From: an uncultured Acidobacteriia bacterium
Lineage (GTDB): Bacteria; Acidobacteriota; Terriglobia; Bryobacterales; Bryobacteraceae
Length of the DNA: 64,000 nucleotides
Direction: 5' to 3'
NCBI GenBank assembly: GCA_903828455.1
Contig: CAIKMJ010000012.1
Coordinates: 1-64,000, forward strand
Shown here piece after piece: positions 17,888-25,491 of this stretch. A program made the position numbers and the translations under genes. How positions within the stretch are numbered: the stretch's first letter is position 1; each line of letters begins with the position of its first letter. The notes beneath the pieces are model-generated. The model ran no database searches. It was not told where the DNA came from and saw only the letters and a program-made list of their open reading frames with translations.

Positions 17888-18799
17888 TCAGGCTCGCGTG
17901 TATTTGTTGAACCAGTCGATGGTGCGCTGCCAGGCGAGGTCGGCGGCGGCCTTGTTGTAGCGCTCCGGGGTGGCGTCGCAGTTGAAACCGTGGACGCATC
18001 CGGCGTAGATGTAGCCTTCGTGAGGAACACCGGCTGCCTTCAGCGCGGTATCGTAGGGCGGCCAGGAAGCGGCAAAGCGGGTGTCGAGTTCGCCGTGATG
18101 GACGAGGATCGCCGCCTTGATCTTCGGGATGTCGTCGTTGCCGGGCACCGCGCCATAGAAGGGTGCGGCAGCGGCGATATCGGCGCCCAGACGGACGGCG
18201 AGCGTGTTGGCGATGCCGCCGCCGTAGCAGAAGCCGGTGGCTGCGATCTTGCCGGAGCAGTCGGGCCGGGCCTTGAGCCAGCGTGCGGCGGCGACCATGT
18301 CTTCGGTCATCTTGTTTTTATCGACCTTGGCGAACAACTGGCCGCCGGTGTAGTCGTCGCCGGGGAAACCGCCGACGGAGGTGAGGCCGTCGGGAGCGAA
18401 CGCCATGAAGTTGGCGAGGGCGAAGCGGCGGGCGATGTCTTCGATGTGCGGATTGAGGCCGCGGTTTTCGTGGACCACGATGACGCCGGGGAGCTTGGTC
18501 TGCACCTTTTCGCGCGAATCGGCGCTGACGGGCCGCACGAGATATCCCTTAATGGTTCCGTTGCCCTGGGGCGAGGGGACGGTTTCGTAAGTTGCCTTGA
18601 TGCGGTCGTCGTTCTTTGCGACCTGCTGGCCCTGCGCGTAGTTCGGCATCAGCGCATCGACCAGAGCCGCGGTGGCGACGCTGCCGACGGCGAACTTCTG
18701 GATGCCATCCATGAAGGCCCGGCGACTGATTTCGCCGTGAATGAAGAGGTTGTAAAGCTGGATCGCCTCGGCGGGCACGTTGGGTTTGGTGGATTCCAT
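17888..18799 (-). CDS. Dienelactone hydrolase family protein with Tat-like signal
   Basis: This 303-residue alpha/beta hydrolase carries the Cys-Asp-His triad of the dienelactone hydrolase family: Cys191 in GFCYGGG, Asp239 in HHGELDTR and His270 in GCVHGF. The N-terminal region has a twin-arginine-like ISRRAFMDG followed by a hydrophobic stretch, so the enzyme is probably exported folded. It would hydrolyse a lactone or ester; the substrate is unknown. The start at 18799 has GAGGAG upstream. A 145-base gap separates it from the YHYH gene downstream, which has its own promoter-like sequence. Confidence 0.85.
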   Translation of the reverse strand: MESTKPNVPAEAIQLYNLFIHGEISRRAFMDGIQKFAVGSVATAALVDALMPNYAQGQQVAKNDDRIKATYETVPSPQGNGTIKGYLVRPVSADSREKVQTKLPGVIVVHENRGLNPHIEDIARRFALANFMAFAPDGLTSVGGFPGDDYTGGQLFAKVDKNKMTEDMVAAARWLKARPDCSGKIAATGFCYGGGIANTLAVRLGADIAAAAPFYGAVPGNDDIPKIKAAILVHHGELDTRFAASWPPYDTALKAAGVPHEGYIYAGCVHGFNCDATPERYNKAAADLAWQRTIDWFNKYTRA

Positions 18800-18950
18800 T
18801 CGGTTTCTCCTCTGCGGAGGATATCACGTCCGGCGGCGGAACGGCGTCGCGAAAAAGGAGCGGAGCAGTGTCCCGGTCGGCGCGTCGCAGAATCGGGAGA
18901 CGATGTGGAGTTGGGGCGCGGCGGCAGGTGGATGTCGCCCCGGAAAACGG

Positions 18951-18985
18951 CGATCGCGGCGCATGGTTGGGGTGCGCCGCGATCG
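18951..18985. terminator. Hairpin downstream of the 19019-22228 receptor gene
   Basis: CGATCGCGGCGCA pairs perfectly with TGCGCCGCGATCG over 13 bases around a 9-base loop, starting 33 bases beyond the receptor stop. Nothing else is visible in the 219-base gap 18800-19018. Confidence 0.6.
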
Positions 18986-19018
18986 GTGTTGAGCCGAATT
19001 GTTGCTGCCGTTGCGAGT

Positions 19019-22000
19019 TTAGAAATGGAACTTCAGTGCAAGCTGAAGTTGCCGCGATGAGTTCACAGTGGAAGTAATGCGACCGGACGTCGCATCGTAA
19101 GTTCCGGTACCGTTGGCGCCCGCGACAAAGACACCCTGACTCGGGAGGCCGAAGTTCGCGTGGTTAAACAGATTGAAGGCTTCGGCGCGGAACTGCATGT
19201 CGGTGTGCTCAGAGATCCGCTGCAGCCTGATGGTTCGCGTCATGGAAACGTCGATGGTTGCGAGGCTCGGCCCGACCAGGGTGTTTCTTCCCAGATTGCC
19301 GACGGTTCCCACGGCGGGAAGCGAGAAGGCTTTCGGATTGAACCACTGGGCAGGAGTGCCGAGGATGGGGTCGGGGCTGTTGCCGGCGATCAGGTTCGGA
19401 CGCTGGACGTTGCCGGTTTGCAGACCGGCCTGATCGAAGCCGACGAAGGCGGTGAACGGTTCGCCGGAGGCAAAATTCATCACGCTGCTGGCTTGCCAGC
19501 CGCCGAGAAGCGTATTGGTTATGTGATTGGCAAATGCGGGCATTTCATAAATGCCGCTCACGCGCAGTGCGTGGGTGCGATCGAAGTTCGACCGTCCATA
19601 TTCGTCGCGAATGTCATAGGGATTTTGCGTGAGTGCGGTGCCGCCGCTGTTTTCCGGGTTGCTGCTGGCGGAAGCATAGTCCATGGACTTCGAGTAAGTG
19701 TAGGCTGCCTGAGCCTGCCAGCTTCTGCTGAATCTGCGCACCAGGCTGGTCTGCAGCGAGTTGTAGTTCGAACTGCCCCAGTCCTGCCGGGCAACGAGGA
19801 AGCTGTATGCAGGGTTGACGCGGGCATTGGTCACGATCTTGCCGCCGATCAGTGAGGCGAACACAGGCTGGCCATTGGCGCCGACGGTGGGAATCGGCGG
19901 GTTGGTGTCGCGGCTGCTCAGGAGGTTGACTCCGCGCGAGCCGACATAGCCGGTGGTGAGAACGAAGCCGCCGCCGAGATCGCGCTGGATGTTGAGGTTG
20001 TACTGCATCATGTAAGGCGTCTTGCTGATGGTGTAATCCCAGTTGCTGTTGGCGGACGGAATCACGGGAGTGGTGCCGCCGAGGAAGGGAGTCGGATACG
20101 TGGGGAAGGTCTGGATCGAATTGTTATACGGGTAGCTGCGAAGATAGGCCGCGAAGGTGCGTGCCACCCAGACATCGTGGTAGATGCCGAAGCCGCCGCG
20201 AACTGCCGTCTTGTGGTCTCCGGTGACGTCATAGGCGAAGCCGAAGCGGGGTTCGAAGTTCTTCGTGGTGGGATTGGTCTGGAAAACGTTGGGAACCGTC
20301 ACGTAACTGCCGAACGGGCGGTTGATCAGATTGTGCAGTTTGTTGTTGCGCTCGGTGGGATTGGCTTCCCACTCGTAACGGAGCCCGATGTTCAGAGTCA
20401 GTCGCCGCGTGACCTTCCATTCGTCGTGGACATACGGTTTGACGTAGGTCTCGCGGATGTCGCGGGTGGTATCCTGCTGCCCGATGATCGGCGCCTGGAA
20501 TTGCGATGATGTTCCCAGCAGGAAGTTCTGAAGACTGGTAAAGGTCCATGCTCCGCCCGCGCCACCGGAAGCGGCCTGGTTCTCCTGCGCGCGGTCGATG
20601 GTGATGCCGAAGCGAACGCTGTGGGCTCCGCGTGTCCAGATGACGTCGTCGCCTTCGGTGAAGTGGTTCACGATGTAGTAGTAGGGGTCGTCCTGAACCG
20701 GACCGAGGGTGCTGAGGCTGGTGACGGAGACACGGCCGTCGGGACGTCCCGTGCCAGGGAAGTACTGCAGCGCCGGTATCGTGTTCGGCGGCTGGGCGCC
20801 TTCGGTGGGACGCAGGAAACTGAAGCGGGCCAGGTTGACGAGCGTGGGTGAAATGATATGCCGCTCTTCCACCGTCACGTAATTGTTGTTTGAAAAGTCC
20901 AGTTCCGGATAGAGCGGAATCGGCGTTGAAGCGAAGGGCAGATTGATATTCGCTTTGTCCCTGACCCAGCGCACGAAAATCGAGTCCTTCGCCGAGAAGT
21001 TATGGTCGAGGCGCGTCAGCACATAATCTTCATTGGTGATCGCGGCACGGACCTGCGTGGCGGTGCCAACGCCGTTGCCGAGTGGAGTGGTGGCCGCGGG
21101 GAAGAGCGGCAGCAGCGGAGCGATGATCGGATTGATGCCGACATTGGCCAGCCCGGTTGACGAGTCGCACTTAAACGTTGTCGCAACGTTGCAGGGCAGA
21201 AAACCCTTCTGGGCGTTGGCGTCGGGGACGTTCGCCGTGGACGTCTGCCCCAGGCTCTGCCGCAGGCCTTCGTAATTGACGAAGAAGAACGTCTTGTCCT
21301 TTCGGATCGGACCGCCCAGGCTGCCGCCGAACTGGTTGCGGCGGAATGAAGGGACGGCTGCAGTGGTGGCGCCCGGCTTAATGAAATTGTCGAAGAAGTT
21401 GCGCGCGTCGAACACGCTGTTGCGCAGGAATTCGTAGGCCGAGCCGCGCAGCGCGTTGGTGCCGGACCGCGTGACCGCATTGATGATTGCGCCGTTGCCG
21501 CCAAACTGCGCGCTGTAAGTGTTGGTCAGGGTCTGGAACTCACCGATGGCCTCGATACCCAGCGACGTACCCGCCGCGGCCGAACCGGTGCCGTGATCCG
21601 AATAACCGGCAAAGTTGGCGTTATCGATCAGCATCGTTTGTCCGGTAGGCCGGGATCCGGAAACCGAATAGTTCGGCTGATTGCCGTACTGCGTTCCACC
21701 CGTGGCGGGAAGCACCTGCACGCCTGGCGCAAGCGCCATGAGGTCCTGGAAGTTTCTGCCGTTCAGCGGCAGTTCGCGGATCTGCTTCTCATCCACCAGA
21801 CTGCCGAGCGCGACGGAACTGGTATCCACCTGCGAAGGTTGCGCATCGACGGTGACCGTTTGTTGCGACTGGCCTACCGGCAGTGTGACGTCGACGACGG
21901 CCTCGATGCCGACAGTCAGCGTGATGCCCTTGCGAACAACGGTCTGGAAGCCCTGGCGGGAGGCGTGAACTTCGTAGTCGCCAACCTTCAGTTCGGGCAC

Positions 22001-22228
22001 GCGGAAGCGTCCCTGGGAATCGGTCTCGGAAAGCTGCGAGGTTCCGGTGCCCACGTTCTTCACGTCGACAGAAGCGCCGGCGACGACAGCGCCGGAAGCG
22101 TCAGTGACGGTGCCCAGAATGGTGGCCGTGGAACTCTGTGCCCACAGGGAAGTCGCTCCGAAGAGGCAGATAGATATTGCAGCGGCGAGCGCAAAGATGC
22201 CCCGCCTGTTTTTCGATTCCAAACGCAT
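19019..22228 (-). CDS. Oar-like outer-membrane protein
   Basis: This 1069-residue protein has a signal peptide ending near SLWAQ (residue 31), a carboxypeptidase-regulatory-like domain (about 33-112: ILGTVTDASGAVVAGASV, RVPELKVGDYEVHASRQGF), the linker VTVDAQPSQVDT, then the plug motif RELPLNGRNFQDLMALAPGV. The barrel has repeated strands such as LTLNIGLRYEWEANP and ends in LQLALKFHF. It closely resembles the products at 40664 and 44034, with the same domain order and similar lengths. A good ribosome-binding site (GAGAGG) precedes ATG 22228. No SusD-like partner lies next to it. Confidence 0.88.
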   Translation of the reverse strand: MRLESKNRRGIFALAAAISICLFGATSLWAQSSTATILGTVTDASGAVVAGASVDVKNVGTGTSQLSETDSQGRFRVPELKVGDYEVHASRQGFQTVVRKGITLTVGIEAVVDVTLPVGQSQQTVTVDAQPSQVDTSSVALGSLVDEKQIRELPLNGRNFQDLMALAPGVQVLPATGGTQYGNQPNYSVSGSRPTGQTMLIDNANFAGYSDHGTGSAAAGTSLGIEAIGEFQTLTNTYSAQFGGNGAIINAVTRSGTNALRGSAYEFLRNSVFDARNFFDNFIKPGATTAAVPSFRRNQFGGSLGGPIRKDKTFFFVNYEGLRQSLGQTSTANVPDANAQKGFLPCNVATTFKCDSSTGLANVGINPIIAPLLPLFPAATTPLGNGVGTATQVRAAITNEDYVLTRLDHNFSAKDSIFVRWVRDKANINLPFASTPIPLYPELDFSNNNYVTVEERHIISPTLVNLARFSFLRPTEGAQPPNTIPALQYFPGTGRPDGRVSVTSLSTLGPVQDDPYYYIVNHFTEGDDVIWTRGAHSVRFGITIDRAQENQAASGGAGGAWTFTSLQNFLLGTSSQFQAPIIGQQDTTRDIRETYVKPYVHDEWKVTRRLTLNIGLRYEWEANPTERNNKLHNLINRPFGSYVTVPNVFQTNPTTKNFEPRFGFAYDVTGDHKTAVRGGFGIYHDVWVARTFAAYLRSYPYNNSIQTFPTYPTPFLGGTTPVIPSANSNWDYTISKTPYMMQYNLNIQRDLGGGFVLTTGYVGSRGVNLLSSRDTNPPIPTVGANGQPVFASLIGGKIVTNARVNPAYSFLVARQDWGSSNYNSLQTSLVRRFSRSWQAQAAYTYSKSMDYASASSNPENSGGTALTQNPYDIRDEYGRSNFDRTHALRVSGIYEMPAFANHITNTLLGGWQASSVMNFASGEPFTAFVGFDQAGLQTGNVQRPNLIAGNSPDPILGTPAQWFNPKAFSLPAVGTVGNLGRNTLVGPSLATIDVSMTRTIRLQRISEHTDMQFRAEAFNLFNHANFGLPSQGVFVAGANGTGTYDATSGRITSTVNSSRQLQLALKFHF

Positions 22229-22404
22229 TCAGGTTTCCTCTCAACTCAGAAAGCAGTGCTCCGGGGTGGTACGTTGATCCCTGGTTGGAGCGAAGTCTAT
22301 CACAAGAAGGGGACTTCAATTGCGAGGGAATCGTAAAGAAGCGTGAGTGATTTCGGGCGAATGAAACGGAAGCGGTGAGCCGGGGAACGAAGTTGCGGAA
22401 GCAG

Positions 22405-22443
22405 GGAGGCGCGAATCGTGAGAGTTGGCCGATTCGCGCCTCC
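22405..22443. terminator. Hairpin downstream of the 22450-25287 phosphatase-like gene
   Basis: GGAGGCGCGAATCG pairs perfectly with CGATTCGCGCCTCC (14 bases) around an 11-base loop, immediately after the stop of the minus-strand gene at 22450. Confidence 0.65.
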
Positions 22444-22449
22444 GCGGAG

Positions 22450-25287
22450 TTACTGGAGTGAAATGACAACGCCGGCGGGAGTTTGCGTTCCGCCAGCCGA
22501 TGCGGAGAGCGACAGATCACCGGCGCCGAGACCCTGAGGAATCGTGAAGTTGATCTGATACAGTCCGCCGCTGGTCATTCCGGAGTAAGTTGGAGTAACT
22601 TTGACGTTGTTGATGAGCAGGGTGACCGGATTCGCCGTGGGTGCGGAACCGGAGAACGCCGATCCGGCGGGGACCGCTGGATTTGTGGGGCCGAGTCCTA
22701 CGGCGAACAGTTCCACGGTGTCGCCTGCCTTCGCCGCAACGGTGCCGTAGCCGAGCGAACTGCCGGTGGGGCCGATGATGTCGTAGGTACCGCCGCCGTA
22801 AGCTCCCGAGCCATTGGAGCGGAGAATGATTCCCGCGACGTGTTTGCCGTCGAGAAGGCTGAATGACGGCGCCGCCGGTGCCAGGGTGACGGTGGATGTT
22901 GCCGTGCCGTAAGGCGTGGTGACAATTACCTGGACGGGTCCGGCGGTAGTGTCATCCGGGGCCTGCAGATTGATCTGCGTGGGGCTGACGTACCAGAGAT
23001 ACGCGGGCTTGCCGTTGATGGTCACGCTGGTGCCGTTCAGCGACGTGGGGAAGTTACCCTTCCATGTGGCTGTGGAGGCGGCGAGATTTGTGCCATAGAT
23101 CGAGACCCAGGAACCGGGCTGAATGGCGGGAACCGAACTGTACACAGGCACGATGCCGGAGGAGGCGATGGTGGGTGCGAGGGCGGATGTTGCCAGCGTG
23201 CCGATCGTGTAACTGTCCTGCACGGTGCCGCTGGTCACTCCGAGTCTGGTTGCATCCGCCGGGAGCCATTCGCGAATGTACTGGACGTTGACGCCGGTTG
23301 GCTGCACGGTGACTTTGAGGAAGCCGGCGTTCGGGTACAGCGTCTGGGTCGGCTGCGTGTAGGCGTCCGCGTTGAATGCGTAATAGGTGTTGTCAGCCGG
23401 ATTCGGCACCGACTGGTAAGTGACGGTGTGATAGGTCTGATGAACGTAGAGGTGATCGTGGGCCTGGAAGAAGACGGTGACCCCGGTGTCTTCGAGGAGT
23501 TGCTCGATGGTCTCCGGCCAGCTGTACGAAGCAGACGCGGGAGCATCGCATACCGTACATGGCTGGCGGTTCGCGGCAAAGCCGGACGTGCCGGTGCCGT
23601 TGAGCCCGCCCCATTCGTAATACGGAACAACTTCCACGCCGCCGCGACTGGTGCCGAGAACATGGTGGACGAAGACGAACTTCCATTTGGCTGTGCTGTT
23701 TTTGAGCGTTTGGGCCATCCACTGGTATTGCGCGTTGCCCTGGGTGATCAGCCAGCTGTTGGAGGTCTTGGCCGCCTGATCGTTCAGGCCGGAATCGACT
23801 TGTGCGGGCGAGCCCCAGTATGGATCGATGACCATGAAGAGCGCATCGCCCCACGTCCAGGCGTAGTAATCGCGCAGGTTGCCGTTGATCCTGGCTAACT
23901 GAGTCTGATTGCCGGTGTAGAAGGTGCCGGTAATCGGGTCGTTCGGGCCAGGGGAAGGGAAGTAGAGATTGCGGGCATTCTGGGCCCAGATGGGTACCTG
24001 GTTATCGTTGTTGACGTTGTCCGGCAGCAGGTAGTTATAAAGCGACGTTTGTTCGTGGTTGCCGGTGCCGAGGAAAAGTGCTCCGGTGGTGATCTGATCG
24101 AAATAGGGCAACTGGATCGGGTAGCGCGCAACCACGGCCGCCTGTGTGTAAGGGTTTTGCACGCTCTGGACGCTGAAGTCGTCGCCGTTGGTGATGTGGA
24201 AATCGGGATGGGCCGCCGCCACGCCGTTCATGGTCAGGTTGTAAAGATCCGAGTGGAACATGGTGCCCACGCGTTCGGGATGGGAATCGCCCTGCACGGT
24301 AAATACAAAGCTGCTTCCCGGCTTCCGCTGGGTATGGAAGGAACGTTCGGTGCCTGCTGTGTAGGGGCCGCCGGAGCCCGCGGCGCGGTACTGAATCCGG
24401 TAGTAATACTGCGTATCGATCTGCAGGCCGCTGAACACCGTTTGCGAGACCCAGGAGTTGGGAGTGTAGGGATCGGCGGTTGTGGTGATGACCGGCGTCG
24501 TGCCCGTGTAGTTTCCGGATGTGGTGCCGTACTGGTAATACATGTCGATGGAAGCGCTGGCCTGCACGTTGACGGTGGCGTTGCGGTCGGTCGGCTGACC
24601 GAGAATCTGGGTGAAGGTGATGGCGCCGGGCGCGATGTAGGTGAACAGACTGTTGGGCGCGCTGGTGCCAACTGCGTTGGTGACCGCGACGCTGGCAGTG
24701 CCGGCAGTTCCTTTGCCGGTGGTGACGGAGATCGAGCTGTCGCCTTTGATCGTGAGGCCGGTGGCGGGGACGCCGCCAATCGTGACGCCGGTTGCTCCGG
24801 AGAAGCCGGAGCCCGAGATGGTGACTTTCGTTCCGCCGGCGGTGGAACCTGTGCTCGGCGTGATGCCGGAGATGCCCGGCGGCGAGGGCAAATAGGTGAA
24901 AAGCTTATTCGCGGCGCTGGTGCCGCCCGACGTCGTCACCTGAACACTCGCCGGTCCTGCTGCTCCGGGAGGGGCTTGCGTGGTTAGCGTCGTGTCGTTG
25001 ATGACGACCCAGTCGCCGGTTCCGAGATTCGTTCCGCCGATCGTTATGGAGGAAGTTCCGGTGAGGCCGGTTCCTGTCACGGTGATCGGCGTGAATACAT
25101 TTGCCGGAGCGGAACCGGGCGAGACTGAGGTAACGACCGGAGCCGTGCCACCGCCGCCACCTGCGCCACCACCGCCGCCTTTCTGGGCGAGCAGCCCAAC
25201 GGCGGAAAAGGCACACAGCATGACTGCGATGCGTGCGGAGGGAAAGTAGACGCGCGGGAAAGACGTGCTGCTCATGCGGAGGGACAT
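22450..25287 (-). CDS. Secreted TIG/purple-acid-phosphatase-like metallophosphoesterase with Solibacter-type C-terminal domain
   Basis: This 945-residue protein has a signal peptide to about residue 35 and a Gly-rich linker. Two IPT/TIG Ig-like domains follow (about 48-133 and 135-217), then a fibronectin-like domain of the purple acid phosphatase type (about 222-322). The metallophosphoesterase domain carries all expected metal ligands: GDSH (333-336), NGDD (367-370), GNHE (409-412), HH (541-542) and AHDH (609-612). The last about 230 residues match the TIGR03437-type domain described from Solibacter (PGSWVSIYGTNLA, YVSPTQINLQAPD, GLYQINFTIPQG). It should be an exported phosphoesterase; the substrate is unknown. 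It is a tandem paralog of 25492-28317. Confidence 0.87.
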   Translation of the reverse strand: MSLRMSSTSFPRVYFPSARIAVMLCAFSAVGLLAQKGGGGGAGGGGGTAPVVTSVSPGSAPANVFTPITVTGTGLTGTSSITIGGTNLGTGDWVVINDTTLTTQAPPGAAGPASVQVTTSGGTSAANKLFTYLPSPPGISGITPSTGSTAGGTKVTISGSGFSGATGVTIGGVPATGLTIKGDSSISVTTGKGTAGTASVAVTNAVGTSAPNSLFTYIAPGAITFTQILGQPTDRNATVNVQASASIDMYYQYGTTSGNYTGTTPVITTTADPYTPNSWVSQTVFSGLQIDTQYYYRIQYRAAGSGGPYTAGTERSFHTQRKPGSSFVFTVQGDSHPERVGTMFHSDLYNLTMNGVAAAHPDFHITNGDDFSVQSVQNPYTQAAVVARYPIQLPYFDQITTGALFLGTGNHEQTSLYNYLLPDNVNNDNQVPIWAQNARNLYFPSPGPNDPITGTFYTGNQTQLARINGNLRDYYAWTWGDALFMVIDPYWGSPAQVDSGLNDQAAKTSNSWLITQGNAQYQWMAQTLKNSTAKWKFVFVHHVLGTSRGGVEVVPYYEWGGLNGTGTSGFAANRQPCTVCDAPASASYSWPETIEQLLEDTGVTVFFQAHDHLYVHQTYHTVTYQSVPNPADNTYYAFNADAYTQPTQTLYPNAGFLKVTVQPTGVNVQYIREWLPADATRLGVTSGTVQDSYTIGTLATSALAPTIASSGIVPVYSSVPAIQPGSWVSIYGTNLAASTATWKGNFPTSLNGTSVTINGKPAYLWYVSPTQINLQAPDDTTAGPVQVIVTTPYGTATSTVTLAPAAPSFSLLDGKHVAGIILRSNGSGAYGGGTYDIIGPTGSSLGYGTVAAKAGDTVELFAVGLGPTNPAVPAGSAFSGSAPTANPVTLLINNVKVTPTYSGMTSGGLYQINFTIPQGLGAGDLSLSASAGGTQTPAGVVISLQ

Positions 25288-25435
25288 ATGTTTTGATTAG
25301 CGGACAGAGTCGGATGCCGGCTTGCTGCCGCTGGCATTCCGAGCCGGGTTCTATTGTTCCACGATTCTAATACGTTATGCTGCCGGATTACTCGTGCACC
25401 CGGTACTGCTCACTCTGTAACGCGGAAAAACAAAT

Positions 25436-25460
25436 GCGCCACCAGCTGAGCTGATGGCGC
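25436..25460 (-). terminator. Intrinsic terminator of the 25492-28317 gene
   Basis: On the minus strand GCGCCATCAGCT and AGCTGGTGGCGC (one mismatch) form a compact hairpin followed by a T-rich stretch (ATTTGTTTTT). It lies 31 bases beyond the gene's stop. Confidence 0.7.
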
Positions 25461-25491
25461 GTCTGTCTCATTCGTACTATGCGTTGTGCGA